From: Vibrio azureus
GTDB lineage: Bacteria; Pseudomonadota; Gammaproteobacteria; Enterobacterales; Vibrionaceae
Direction of reading: 5' to 3'
DNA: 64,000 bases
Assembly (NCBI RefSeq): GCF_002849855.1
Contig: NZ_CP018617.1
Coordinates: 186,001 to 250,000, forward strand
In this document: positions 35,125-44,446 of the stretch, piece after piece
Layout: each line of letters opens with the position of its first letter
How positions within the stretch are numbered: position 1 is the first letter of the stretch
Position numbers and translations under genes: made by a program
Notes under the pieces: model-generated
Database searches by the model: none
Seen by the model: the letters and a program-made list of their open reading frames with translations, nothing else
What the model was told of the DNA's origin: nothing

Positions 35125-35448
35125 ATGCAAAAGCAAATTGCAGGAATATGTTCGGCTTTATTACTCAGTGGCTGTGTCACTTTTCCCACTCAAGAATCAG
35201 AGAAAGTGGCGGTCATATGGGGAGAATCAACTGAGCTTAAACATTGCCAGCATATGGGCACAGTTATTGGGTCAGAAGGGCATTTTTATGATTATTGGTT
35301 TCATGCAGATAAAGATATGGTCTGGGGTGCATTAAATCAAATGCGGATCAAAGCCTCGCAACTTGGAGCTGATACTTTGTACCTTTACCAACCATTTGAT
35401 TTCTCAAGCTCAGTCACATTATTGGCTAACGCATATCAGTGTAAATAA
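35125..35448 (+). CDS. DUF4156 lipoprotein
   Basis: Small lipoprotein of 107 residues with signal sequence and lipobox LLSGC (Cys17), likely placed in the outer membrane. The mature part (CQHMGTVIGSEGHFYDYWF, LNQMRIKASQLGADTLYL) matches what I recall of DUF4156/YbjQ-like small lipoproteins of enterics and vibrios. GAGG lies about 10 bases before the ATG. Function unknown. Confidence 0.8.
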   Translation: MQKQIAGICSALLLSGCVTFPTQESEKVAVIWGESTELKHCQHMGTVIGSEGHFYDYWFHADKDMVWGALNQMRIKASQLGADTLYLYQPFDFSSSVTLLANAYQCK

Positions 35449-35481
35449 CGGCTCACATGGATAGACATTCTTAATGGCTTT

Positions 35482-35581
35482 TATATCCAAGTAACCTCAA
35501 GATGTTGTTTTCAGAGAGATGACCTTAACTTTCAGGCGCGGCAACGATTCAAAGATATAGTCGTTCTACATTGAGATTCGT
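35482..35581. repeat. ERIC-like repeat, left half interrupted by another copy
   Basis: From TATATCCAAGTAACCTC it follows the family sequence to CTACATTGAGATTCGT, where a complete copy begins. The right half is missing on the other side. Confidence 0.8.
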
Positions 35582-35866
35582 TATACCCAAGTAACCTCAA
35601 GATGCTGCGTTCAGCGAGATGACCTTAGCTCTTAGGCACGGCAACGATTCGAAGATTTAGTAGCTCTACATTGAGAATCGTTAACAAAGTCTGAGAGTTA
35701 AGGTCACTCGCCCTTTGGGAGCGTGTCACTGAGCCGACTTCTTGCGTCAGACAACCGTTCTTATTACAAAAATAAGAAATAGAATACTATCCCGCTTCGT
35801 TGTCTTCCTTGAATTCGACTCAGTGACCTCGCTCTGAATCAAGCATCTTGAGGTCACTTGGGTATA
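35582..35866. repeat. ERIC-like palindromic repeat, full-length copy 5
   Basis: A 285-bp complete copy (TATACCCAAGTAACCTC ... GGTCACTTGGGTATA). It begins exactly where the preceding half-copy would read TCGTTAACAAAG, consistent with insertion at a TA. With the half-copy it fills the gap between the DUF4156 and DUF1501 genes. Confidence 0.88.
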
Positions 35867-35954
35867 TATGTTTAAACTGACTGTGCTTAACGCGCCTGTT
35901 CTTGAATCAAAGAAATGAATCAAAAACAGGCAGTAGTTTCTTAAACGTTTGTGA

Positions 35955-37301
35955 TTAACACATCTTAAATATCGGTAAAGTTTGCGGCTGAATCGGGTTT
36001 TGTCCAGTTGTGTCTAATGCGGGAAACAAGGTGTTAATTCCTGTTTCAGTTAAACCAAGCCAAGCCATTAAGCTGGCGTGTAATTGATCACAAGAAACCG
36101 TGGGGATGACACGTCCTCGAGAGAGCAAATATGGGCTTTGTGGAGAAAGATCAGGATATGTCCCCAGCGTTGTTTTTCCACGGACTCCGCCTCCCATCAC
36201 CAGAGCGTGGCTTGCCCAACCGTGGTCAGTTCCTGCCGTCCCATTTGGAATTAAAGTTCGGCCAAACTCAGAGTGGGTAAACGTGGTGACTTGCTCTGAT
36301 AAACCGTGATTAATTAATGCAGTTTGAAATGCAGCCATGGCTTCAGCAAGCTGTTGTAGCAGGCCAGTTTGTCGACTTAGTTGAGCGGAGTGCGTATCGA
36401 AGCCACCTAATTTACAACTGAAATACTGAGCCGGGTGTTGAAATTGCTCTCGATGTAAAATTAATTTAAAGATGGTTTTTAATTGTTTGCCAATTCCAGT
36501 ATTCGGAAAGAGATCACTCACGTTTGAATTTAAGATGGCACTGAATTCTTGATACATGGTAGTGGAATGCGTGGCGACACCTGCATAGTGAGACTGAAAA
36601 ATATTTTCATATTGGTCGGCCTGCTGAAGATTTTCGAACAGTTGGCGAGCGCGTTGATCACTGATAATGTTTTTAGGCAGAGAGGTGCCGACTGAGTTGG
36701 ATGGAGCCGTAATACAGTTCGTCCAAACTTGAGTTCCACCAACATCAAACATGGGGGCGAGACCATTCAGGTTTCGCAAAATAGCACCTAATTCGTTGGA
36801 AGTTCGTGCGCCAAAGCCTTCTTTTGATAAAGACAGAGCAGCATGAGATTGGACCATAGTTGATTGATGGGAATGACTGAATAAGTGAGCTGGGCGAGTG
36901 GCTTTATCAAAAATCTCTTTGTTTACCCTTTGAGTCAATGGACCTATGTTAAGGATCGGAAGCAGTTCAGAGCTTTGCCAAAATGGTTCAAGAGCGATCA
37001 TTGCAGAGTTGAGTGCAAATGAGCTGGTGCCATCATTAGCAACGAGAGGAAGACATTGCTCTGATGGTAAAGCGAGCTTACCTCGAAGTGTACGGTATTG
37101 ATTATGCGCATTTTCCGTTGTCGGTATCAGCATATTATAGCCATCATTACCGCCAGCAAGGTCGATACCGACAACCGCGCGATAGCCAGGAGTACATTGA
37201 TTAAATGAGTTTGCTAAAGCCGGAAAAGCCGATAAATTAATGGCTGAGATCCCGGCACCTGCAGTACCTGCCTGAAGAAAACGACGTCGTGTTAAGTTCA
37301 T
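35955..37301 (-). CDS. DUF1501 secreted protein with Tat signal
   Basis: Protein of 448 residues beginning with a twin-arginine signal (NLTRRRFLQAGTAGAG), so it is exported folded. The body has DUF1501 features (VGIDLAGGNDGYNMLIP, GFDTHSAQLSRQTGLL, FTHSEFGRTL, GTDHGWASHALVMGG), related to the sulfatase/alkaline phosphatase-like fold. It follows the DUF1800 gene by 5 bp, the usual partner and order. The pair is widespread and its role is unknown; Asp/His residues in the last motifs could bind metal. Confidence 0.9.
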   Translation of the reverse strand: MNLTRRRFLQAGTAGAGISAINLSAFPALANSFNQCTPGYRAVVGIDLAGGNDGYNMLIPTTENAHNQYRTLRGKLALPSEQCLPLVANDGTSSFALNSAMIALEPFWQSSELLPILNIGPLTQRVNKEIFDKATRPAHLFSHSHQSTMVQSHAALSLSKEGFGARTSNELGAILRNLNGLAPMFDVGGTQVWTNCITAPSNSVGTSLPKNIISDQRARQLFENLQQADQYENIFQSHYAGVATHSTTMYQEFSAILNSNVSDLFPNTGIGKQLKTIFKLILHREQFQHPAQYFSCKLGGFDTHSAQLSRQTGLLQQLAEAMAAFQTALINHGLSEQVTTFTHSEFGRTLIPNGTAGTDHGWASHALVMGGGVRGKTTLGTYPDLSPQSPYLLSRGRVIPTVSCDQLHASLMAWLGLTETGINTLFPALDTTGQNPIQPQTLPIFKMC

Positions 37302-37306
37302 AATGA

Positions 37307-38791
37307 TTACCCCTGAGTAACAAATTCCGGTGAAAGCAGTGCGTTCATAACGAGGTGTTTAAGCTCTTGTCGGCGTGTTGATTTGCGGATGTTGCATTGA
37401 GCAAGATAATTAAGATAGTGCTGACGAGAGGTTTGATTCATTTGGTAAGCAAATAGGTGTTGATTTAAGTAATCCACAACCGCTTCATCCTGAAATTCAA
37501 GGTATAAATGAAATAGAGCCGGGTCCATGTGCCAACTTTTACCCTCTTCACTAACACGGATGATCAGTTCTTTAAATTGATTGCCGTATTGGTAAACGTC
37601 ATGCCATTGATAGACATTGAATTCAGGGGCAGATAATCCATTGAAGTCGACATGACTTGGAGCATCATCGGGCTGGTAATAATAAAAAACGGAGGGCGCG
37701 GAGAGAGGTAACATACGACCATATCGTGCAAACTGTTTTGACCACATGGCAACCCCCTCACGTCGCTGCAGCTGTAGTGCTCGCATTGCATGGGTAAACA
37801 CACAGATAGGATCACGTAACTTCCCAGCATGGGTATTGGCTGTACGCGCGTGCGGGTCGGTGAGTATTGCGGTGACCAAGGTTTGAATATCACCATTGGA
37901 TTGCTGAAATGCATCGCGTACTCGTTGAACATACTCTCCATTTGGATTGCTTGTCACCCATTTATTGATAAAGAACTTGCTGACAAAGGTATAGAGGGTA
38001 TCTTGCTGCATTAGCAGTTCAATGACCGAGTTGAGTTCACTTTTAGCATCAACGCCTGCAGGAAATGTGGTCCCTAATATGCGCTTTTCACCGGTATCAT
38101 GAGTGCCACGAGCTTGCATTGGGTGGGCATACTTTTCATCACCACGAATGTTAATGAACTTCCAACCAGTAAAAACTCTGGCCAATTGCTCAATGTCTTC
38201 TTGGGTATAAGAAGGGATGTCATTACCATTGCTGTCCAGTTGAGCACCGCCATTGTTATCTAAGCGAACTGGGCCGAGAGTAAATAACTGTAGCAGCTCT
38301 CGGGCGTAATTTTCATCGGGAGCGGTTGTCGCGTTAGCCACGTTGTTCACGAAGGTCAGATATTCCCCCATGATCGGAGAGGTTGAAACAAAGCGAATGA
38401 CATCACGAAAGTTGGCGAAGGCATGCTCCATCAAACCATCAAAGTATTGGCACATATATTGACGTTTAGAGGCATTTTTAAAGGCAGGATCTTTTACACT
38501 CACCACAAACAACTGAGAGAGCGTATAGGCAATTCGTTGACGAAGAATGTCTTGCCCTTCTGTAGTCATTTTTGTCCAACTGCTAGCGAAATAAAGTCGG
38601 TGGCCTAAATTTGGCGTGCTGAGTTGATCTTGTTTGAATATTTGCAACCAAGAAGAAGTCGGGAGTGATGCTTGCTGCGCGATCCAATTTTCAAGACCAT
38701 TGGCTTGAAGGTAGTGATGAATATCAGCTTGGGAGGGCCCCAAGGTACATTGCTGTAATGTTGTGGCAGCATCGATATATGCTTGATTCAT
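37307..38791 (-). CDS. DUF1800 protein
   Basis: Protein of 494 residues with the DUF1800 pattern: an N-terminal helical segment (AATTLQQCTLGPSQADIHHY), LRQRIAYTLSQLFVVS, DENYARELLQLFTLGP and the central WKFINIRGD. It is mostly helical and has no evident signal peptide at the chosen start (38791, after AGGGG); the longer frame to 38842 does not add one. It is the first gene of a two-gene operon with DUF1501. Function unknown. Confidence 0.88.
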   Translation of the reverse strand: MNQAYIDAATTLQQCTLGPSQADIHHYLQANGLENWIAQQASLPTSSWLQIFKQDQLSTPNLGHRLYFASSWTKMTTEGQDILRQRIAYTLSQLFVVSVKDPAFKNASKRQYMCQYFDGLMEHAFANFRDVIRFVSTSPIMGEYLTFVNNVANATTAPDENYARELLQLFTLGPVRLDNNGGAQLDSNGNDIPSYTQEDIEQLARVFTGWKFINIRGDEKYAHPMQARGTHDTGEKRILGTTFPAGVDAKSELNSVIELLMQQDTLYTFVSKFFINKWVTSNPNGEYVQRVRDAFQQSNGDIQTLVTAILTDPHARTANTHAGKLRDPICVFTHAMRALQLQRREGVAMWSKQFARYGRMLPLSAPSVFYYYQPDDAPSHVDFNGLSAPEFNVYQWHDVYQYGNQFKELIIRVSEEGKSWHMDPALFHLYLEFQDEAVVDYLNQHLFAYQMNQTSRQHYLNYLAQCNIRKSTRRQELKHLVMNALLSPEFVTQG

Positions 38792-39244
38792 ATTAACCCC
38801 TATTAATTTGGATGTGAGACAACGTAGAGGTACCCCAAGCATCTCTAATTCACTTGGTTACAAATACCAACCAGAATGTCGTTCTGTAAATTTAGATGTT
38901 AGAGTGATAATTGAGAAGATTGTAATCTAGGTTTTAATGTGATCTTGCTGCCTAATCAGTGCAATAGTTATCAACCCACTGCCCTACTCAAAGCGATTTT
39001 ATCAAAAGTTAGCCTCGAAAGATGAACAGAACGAGTAAAGAAGAGGAAGTATTATTTTATAAACTAATCATGACGATATATCGATGGTTTTATAACCAAC
39101 TGCTGAAAAGCTGCTATAGTTTGATTAAGCAATAAGGATAGGAAAGCTCATGCGTATAGTGTAACGTCGATAAAGAGCTAGGTATAAAAATAAAACGCGA
39201 TGAGCAAGGTACATTTTTAATCTCAACCTTTGAGGAAGACCAAG
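38792..39244. other. Gene-free gap between the DUF1800 gene and an SDR gene
   Basis: About 450 bases. A very worn collapsed repeat (TACCCCAAGCATCTCTAATT, then CACTTGGTTA) lies at about 38831-38861. No gene, RNA or clear operator is seen in the rest; it should hold promoters for two divergent units. Confidence 0.5.
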
Positions 39245-39964
39245 ATGAAACCTGAGAAAGTAGCAGTCGTCACTGGTGCAGCTCGCGGCATTGGCCAAGC
39301 AATTTGTGAACAACTATTGGAAGATGGCTTCCATGTTGTTGGGCTGGACGTATCACCTGTTGATTGGGGGCACTCTGAGCAGCTTGCAAGCCATCGAGTC
39401 AACTTATGTGATGGAGAGGCTGTAGGAGAAACGGTAGAAAAGATCGCCCAACAATATGGTAGGATCGATGCGTTAGTGAACAATGCCGGTATTACCCGAG
39501 ATGCCTTATTACCTGATATGTTAGAGCAGGACTGGGATAGTGTTATCGATGTCAATTTGAAAGCGGTCTTTTTGCTCACTCAGCAAGTCGCTTCAGTCAT
39601 GCTTAAGCAAGGCTCTGGCAGCATCGTCAATATTTCCTCAATTGTTGGTACCGATGGCAACATTGGTCAGAGTAACTATGGTGCCAGCAAAGGTGGGGTG
39701 ATTGCCATGAGCAAAGGCTGGGCGAAAGAGCTAGCTCGAAAAGGGGCGCAAATAAGGGTTAACTGCGTCGCACCTGGCTTTATCGCCACGGATATGACAA
39801 AAGATCTGCCTGAAAAAGTCATTCATATGATGGAAGGCAAGACACCATTAGGTCGAATGGGGTCAGTAAAAGATATTGCTCAGGGAGTCTCTTTTCTTAC
39901 CTCTGAAAATAGCACCTACATTACAGGACAAGTGCTTAAGATTGATGGTGGTTTAGTCTTGTAA
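39245..39964 (+). CDS. Short-chain dehydrogenase/reductase, acetoacetyl-CoA reductase/FabG-like
   Basis: NADPH-dependent reductase of 239 residues. It has TGAARGIG, NNAGITRDAL, NISS, the catalytic YGASK and APGFIATDMT, a pattern shared by FabG and PhaB. The start follows GAGGAAGACCAAG; a TTG five codons earlier is a weak alternative. It is monocistronic with its own terminator, away from fab genes, so it is more likely an accessory reductase than the main FabG. Confidence 0.88.
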   Translation: MKPEKVAVVTGAARGIGQAICEQLLEDGFHVVGLDVSPVDWGHSEQLASHRVNLCDGEAVGETVEKIAQQYGRIDALVNNAGITRDALLPDMLEQDWDSVIDVNLKAVFLLTQQVASVMLKQGSGSIVNISSIVGTDGNIGQSNYGASKGGVIAMSKGWAKELARKGAQIRVNCVAPGFIATDMTKDLPEKVIHMMEGKTPLGRMGSVKDIAQGVSFLTSENSTYITGQVLKIDGGLVL

Positions 39965-39982
39965 ATCAGACCGTTAGTTTAT

Positions 39983-40016
39983 AGCGCCTTTACAGTGATG
40001 TAAGGGTGCTTTTTAT
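39983..40016 (+). terminator. Rho-independent terminator of the SDR gene
   Basis: Stem AGCGCCTTTACA / TGTAAGGGTGCT (12 bp with two G-T pairs), loop GTGA, followed by five Ts. Confidence 0.85.
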
Positions 40017-40164
40017 TATATTAATAAGGTTAAAGTTTAACCGATCTCTCATTCTTTTCGACAAATATCGAGTTACAGTAACCAAACGTAACAGAGTTGC
40101 TGTAACTGAACAGCGTTTCCCTATACTCACTGTGCTTATTCGTTTACAACCAAAGAAGACCGCC

Positions 40165-41334
40165 ATGAGAGAAAAAACATTATCAACCCCAATCATTATG
40201 ATCGCCTTAATGGCGGTTTCTTCGTTGAGCAGTGCCGCTCCGTCAGTGGTGCCAAACCCGCCAGAACTGAGTGCGAAAGGGTATATTTTAATGGATTTTA
40301 ATACGGGGCAGGTCTTAGCGGAGCGAGATGCGAATCAGAGATTAAACCCAGCCAGCTTAACAAAACTTATGACAGCTTATGTAGCAGGCCAAGAAATTAA
40401 ATCTGGCAATATTAATATGAATGATCAGGTGGTGATTAGTAAAAATGCATGGGCAAAAAACTTTCCTGACTCCTCAAAAATGTTTATTGAAGTGGGTAAT
40501 ACCGTCGCCTTGTCTGATTTATATCGAGGGTTGATCGTTCAATCGGGTAATGACGCCAGTGTGGCTATCGCGGAACATGTAGCTGGTAGTGAAGCTGGCT
40601 TTGTGAGTTTAATGAATGGGTGGGCAGAAAAACTTGGTTTAACCAACAGCGCTTTTACCAATCCCCATGGTTTAGATAGTGATGGTTTATACTCAACGCC
40701 ACGAGACATTGCAGAGTTAGGTCGAGCTATTATTCGTGACTTACCGGATATCTATTCTTTGTATAGCGAACGTTCGTTTACCTACAATGGCATAACTCAA
40801 TATAACCGTAATGGCTTATTACGTGATCGAAGCATAAATGTCGATGGTATGAAAACAGGTTATACAAGTGGTGCTGGCTACAGTCTTGCAACCTCCGCAA
40901 CCCAAGGGAACATGCGTTTGGTGGCAGTCGTAATGGGAGCAAAAAGCCCGAATGTTCGAGAATCAGAGAGTAAACAGCTTCTGAGTTATGGTTTTCGGTT
41001 TTATGACACTGTCGTTCCCACTCAAGCGGGGAAAGAGATTGATCAAGCCAACGTTTGGATGGGTAAGGCAGATGAAGTGAAAGTTGGCGTTTTAGACGAT
41101 GTCTATCTCACTTTATTAAAAGGTGAGATGAGCCAATTAGAGGCAGAGCTGATCTATTCAGAGGAACTGGTGGCTCCACTACAGAAAAATCAAGCCGTTG
41201 GTAAAGTTGTCTATAAAGTTGGTGACAATGTGTTGGGCGAAACCGCGCTGGTGACCTTACAAGATGTTGAAGAAGGCAGTATCTTTAAGCGCTGTATAGA
41301 TTGGTTAAAAAGGCTCATATCAAGCTGGTTTTAA
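40165..41334 (+). CDS. dacA: D-alanyl-D-alanine carboxypeptidase, PBP5/6 type (DacA family)
   Basis: Periplasmic, membrane-anchored penicillin-binding protein of 389 residues that trims the stem peptide of peptidoglycan. A signal peptide (TLSTPIIMIALMAVSSLSSA) precedes the S11 domain with SxxK (SLTK, Ser64), SxN (SGN) and KTG (KTGYTSGAGYS) motifs, all intact. A C-terminal beta domain (about 285-365) and an amphipathic anchor (IFKRCIDWLKRLISSWF) follow, the classical PBP5/6 layout. ATG 40165 is chosen because the signal peptide starts there. Which paralogue (dacA, dacC) it is cannot be settled. Confidence 0.92.
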   Translation: MREKTLSTPIIMIALMAVSSLSSAAPSVVPNPPELSAKGYILMDFNTGQVLAERDANQRLNPASLTKLMTAYVAGQEIKSGNINMNDQVVISKNAWAKNFPDSSKMFIEVGNTVALSDLYRGLIVQSGNDASVAIAEHVAGSEAGFVSLMNGWAEKLGLTNSAFTNPHGLDSDGLYSTPRDIAELGRAIIRDLPDIYSLYSERSFTYNGITQYNRNGLLRDRSINVDGMKTGYTSGAGYSLATSATQGNMRLVAVVMGAKSPNVRESESKQLLSYGFRFYDTVVPTQAGKEIDQANVWMGKADEVKVGVLDDVYLTLLKGEMSQLEAELIYSEELVAPLQKNQAVGKVVYKVGDNVLGETALVTLQDVEEGSIFKRCIDWLKRLISSWF

Positions 41335-41375
41335 GTAACCAAAATACCCAAGTAAGCGACTAGGATGCCGCTTTA

Positions 41376-41407
41376 TATACCCAAGTATCTTGAGGTCACT
41401 TGGGTAT
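41376..41407. repeat. Collapsed ERIC-like repeat (32 bp)
   Basis: TATACCCAAGTATCTTGAGG joined to TCACTTGGGTAT. A left-end trace (AATACCCAAGTAAGCGAC) lies just before it at about 41344. It sits between convergent dacA and patatin genes. Confidence 0.78.
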
Positions 41408-41423
41408 GCTGGTTTCATTTCTA

Positions 41424-42275
41424 TTACCCATGCTGATGCCACTGTGTGATGGCTTCACGGCCTAACTCTTTGCCCAAATTGTACGCATGCATTAACGGTT
41501 TCGGCGAACGGCTTAGACGTTGCAGCTTAAAGTTTTCTGGAGGGCAAACTTGAATGACCTCAATACCTTTAGGGGGAGATGACAGTAGCTCCACTGTTTG
41601 ATTATAGCGAATGTGACGAGTGAGCATCGGTTCCACAAGGCCTGGGGTTTGTTTTAAAAGATGACGTGTGAGATTTTTGAATCCTGGTCCTTCCTTTCGG
41701 TAACTCTGTGGCCGACTTCGAAGCACCATGATTTTTGTTGCCCCGCGTCTTATCGCTTCTGCGATGGGGATTGCATCAGCGACACCGCCATCGACGTATT
41801 TCACTCCATTTAAATTCACACCATTACGATATAGGATCGGCAAAGCACTGCTTGCTTTCATTGTTTCTGGTAATAACTCCACCGGAGGCGTATGGTACTC
41901 GGCCTGTCCATTATCTTGTCGGGTTACACCTAAGAAGAACGGCCTTTGTTCTGCGCGAAGCGAAGCTTGGTCTAAGCCTAGTTCGGCCATCGTTATTGAC
42001 CACATCCAATCTAAGTTCAACATGTTTCCGCCACGAATTAATTGCGAGGGATTTATGAATGGCTTACGTAAACTGTAATCAAGATAAATCTTACAGTTTC
42101 TGCCCGGCATGTTGGCAAGAAAAGCTGCAAGGTTATTTGCCCCTGCTGAAACACCCCAAAAACTATCAAATGGTGAGAAATTTTGTTCCATAAAGGTGTC
42201 TAGGATACCGCAAGAAAATATCCCACGCATTGCGCCGCCCTCAACAATGAGTGCTTTTGAGCCTATCTGTTTCAT
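41424..42275 (-). CDS. Patatin-like phospholipase, YjjU type (paralogue 2)
   Basis: Cytoplasmic serine acyl hydrolase of 283 residues, same family as the gene at 7318. It has VEGGAMRG, the elbow GVSAGA and the DGGVAD motif, so the Ser-Asp dyad is present. Regions such as KPFINPSQLIRGGNMLNLDW and SALPILYRNGVNLNG match E. coli YjjU well. No strong ribosome site precedes the ATG. The two paralogues differ enough that they are not a recent duplication. Confidence 0.87.
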   Translation of the reverse strand: MKQIGSKALIVEGGAMRGIFSCGILDTFMEQNFSPFDSFWGVSAGANNLAAFLANMPGRNCKIYLDYSLRKPFINPSQLIRGGNMLNLDWMWSITMAELGLDQASLRAEQRPFFLGVTRQDNGQAEYHTPPVELLPETMKASSALPILYRNGVNLNGVKYVDGGVADAIPIAEAIRRGATKIMVLRSRPQSYRKEGPGFKNLTRHLLKQTPGLVEPMLTRHIRYNQTVELLSSPPKGIEVIQVCPPENFKLQRLSRSPKPLMHAYNLGKELGREAITQWHQHG

Positions 42276-42368
42276 GTGATGTTTTGTTACCGTTTTGTTG
42301 GGGTTAGCGAAGAACTGGTGCCGACCTTAAGCGATATTATTTTGAAATACCAGAGTAAAACTTTAATG

Positions 42369-42427
42369 TATAACCAAGTAACCTCAAAAAGCATAATTCA
42401 GGGCATCTTAAGGTCACTTAGGGAGAT
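42369..42427. repeat. ERIC-like repeat remnant
   Basis: TATAACCAAGTAACCTCAAA at the left and ATCTTAAGGTCACTTAGGGA at the right outline a worn, shortened copy between the patatin and UspA-type genes. Confidence 0.55.
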
Positions 42428-42444
42428 ATAACTATCATGAAGTT

Positions 42445-42876
42445 TTAATCTTGCAATGGGACAACCAGTATATCAACAGGTGAACGGTCGATTAAGTGTC
42501 TGGAATACGAGATGAGCTTGCTCCAAAAGTCTTGATGGTGACCGCAAAGTAACAGATCGACGTCCTGCTCTCTTATCGTGACCTCGAGTTTATCCGCTAG
42601 ATCGCCTGTCCCTACAAAAAAGTGCTTTAGTGGGTGATCAATGTACTGTTTAAATGCTTGTAGTCCCTCCATTATGTGCTCACTAACTGGGCGTTGATCT
42701 GGTTCTTCGATGATATCCACCAGTTCGTGATAAATTTCACCGTGAGTACCATCCAGATGAATAAAGGAGATCTCTGCATCAAAGTAACCAGCCATAGAAA
42801 CTGCACGATCAATCAGAATTTTGCTTTCGTCGCACAATTCTAAAGCAACTAGGATATGCTTGTATTTCAACGTCAT
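42445..42876 (-). CDS. uspA: Universal stress protein, UspA family
   Basis: Cytoplasmic stress protein of 143 residues, the size of E. coli UspA. It begins MTLKYKHILVALELCDES and has the ending LIDRSPVDILVVPL; GHHQDFWSKLISYSRHLI matches the UspA group, which lacks the ATP-binding GxxG loop. ATG 42876 gives the UspA length; a longer start at 42909 (with GGAAG upstream) is possible. Likely induced on growth arrest, though no site was identified. Confidence 0.88.
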   Translation of the reverse strand: MTLKYKHILVALELCDESKILIDRAVSMAGYFDAEISFIHLDGTHGEIYHELVDIIEEPDQRPVSEHIMEGLQAFKQYIDHPLKHFFVGTGDLADKLEVTIREQDVDLLLCGHHQDFWSKLISYSRHLIDRSPVDILVVPLQD

Positions 42877-43298
42877 ACTCTCTTCAAAGTGATCCAAAAA
42901 TCCAAGCATAGTATGCTTCCACTAAAATTTTTGTCGATAAGATCGCGAAATTCGCATTCGTCTTGTTTGTGGTAAGAGGTTGCGGCTGATTGCAACTGCC
43001 TTGAAAAAATGCCGATACATATCGCTCTGAGTCAAGCATTCTGATGTCACTGGATATATTCCCATTACTTTAAATAACAGCATTTGAATAAATAATTTAT
43101 TTTTAACAATTCTATTTTTTAGTTCATTTCCCTTTAATTTAACCATTAAAAATAATTAACTTTTAGTTTTTTGATCTATTTGATTGTTTATGTTTACTTA
43201 ATGATAGTTCTATTATATAGATCGATTTCACCTGGATTTGATTTAATTAAAAACAGTTTAATTAGTGTATTAGGTAATGATAATAACAAGGGGAATAT
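42877..43298. other. AT-rich gap upstream of the secreted-protein operon
   Basis: About 420 bases. A worn repeat end (ATCGCTCTGAGTCAAGCATT, then CTGATGTCACTGGATATA) lies at about 43020-43058. The remainder to 43298 is AT-rich and probably carries promoters for uspA and the secreted-protein operon. Confidence 0.45.
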
Positions 43299-44438
43299 AT
43301 GAAAAAACGATTATTTTTCGTCATGTGCAGTGGCCTCGTAAGTGGGTTATCTTTAAGTGCTGATTACAAACCAGATACATTCACAAAAGCGCTTCATTAT
43401 TACGATAAAGGGAAAGAGTATTCAGATAAGTCGCTTAAGGAGTTGTTCTTAAAAGATCCTGATTCTCCATACTCGGAGCTTAGATCAGATAATGATTGGG
43501 TACTTAATGATTTAGCTTGGGTCAGTGCATGGGATGATTTTCAGTCATATTATAATGCCAGCTTAAGTAACCAAGTTGCTTACAATATTATAACCAAAGA
43601 AGCTGGGTTTACTAAAGCTAGGCCTCAACAGTTCAGTAAAGAGCAATTGAACCCTGTGCGCAATAGTGCACGATTTAGAGACAATGAACCCAATTCAGTA
43701 AGGGCCAGTGTAGTTAAAGCACAAGTTGATCCTGATATATTCTACAAAGCTTACCAAATATATATGTACGAAGATGATCGCTATAGTGCAAATATCCATA
43801 CTTTAATCTCAAAATTGGCTTTGGCTGTTCAGGTTGTGCGAGATAGAAGTACGTCGATTCCTAAACATCAATGGAAAATAAACGGTATCAGAATCGATGT
43901 AGTTGATAGGTTTATGAATGATGTTTTTGCTTTAGATGATCTTTGGGATGGTGATAAAGAATATTTACTGCAAATTTTAAATGGTGTGATTAATACAGAA
44001 ATTCAACCTTACAATTTAAGTCGTCAATATTTAAGGGCCCATTATCGTATTGCTAGACTCTCTTCGGCTATGATCGATAAATATGGCTATATTGATCCTC
44101 CTTGTAGCCGTGATGACCATGCCCTTTATCCCACGGTGAGTTATAAGCGTTGCTATGTCGATATGACAGATCGTGCTTTGTGGGATTGGTATGTCTCTGA
44201 ATACCGTCAAGCGATCGTGCCAAAACATTACCATAATGCACAACAGCAAGGCTTTTTAGGACATTTATTTGAAGTATTAATGCCAATGGCTTTGGTCATG
44301 GAAGGTCTGGCCACAACCGATTTCTTTACCGCTTCAGCGGCCAGTGAATTTTCGACAGAAGCCGCTTGGACAGAAGAAGAACTTGCTGCCAGCCAAGAGG
44401 GCTTTTTAGCAGAAATTTGTTCAGTTGATTTGGATTAA
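43299..44438 (+). CDS. Secreted protein of unknown function, first gene of a two-gene operon
   Basis: Not recognised. The 379-residue precursor has a signal peptide (KKRLFFVMCSGLVSGLSLSA), so it is exported to the periplasm or beyond. The mature part is rich in Tyr, Asp and Trp and appears largely helical, with a Cys pair near the C-terminal third (PPCSRDDHALYPTVSYKRC) and a hydrophobic segment at about 325-345 (HLFEVLMPMALVMEGL). AAGGGG lies upstream of the ATG. The next gene begins 8 bp after its stop, so the two are co-expressed; that partner carries a deaminase-type motif pair. Confidence 0.65.
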   Translation: MKKRLFFVMCSGLVSGLSLSADYKPDTFTKALHYYDKGKEYSDKSLKELFLKDPDSPYSELRSDNDWVLNDLAWVSAWDDFQSYYNASLSNQVAYNIITKEAGFTKARPQQFSKEQLNPVRNSARFRDNEPNSVRASVVKAQVDPDIFYKAYQIYMYEDDRYSANIHTLISKLALAVQVVRDRSTSIPKHQWKINGIRIDVVDRFMNDVFALDDLWDGDKEYLLQILNGVINTEIQPYNLSRQYLRAHYRIARLSSAMIDKYGYIDPPCSRDDHALYPTVSYKRCYVDMTDRALWDWYVSEYRQAIVPKHYHNAQQQGFLGHLFEVLMPMALVMEGLATTDFFTASAASEFSTEAAWTEEELAASQEGFLAEICSVDLD

Positions 44439-44446
44439 GGTGAAGT

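Noticed and set aside
2278..35866. CRISPR array or integron attC/VCR sites
   Set aside because: The repeats are dispersed, long and palindromic, without regular spacers, and no cas or integrase gene is present; they fit ERIC-like elements instead.
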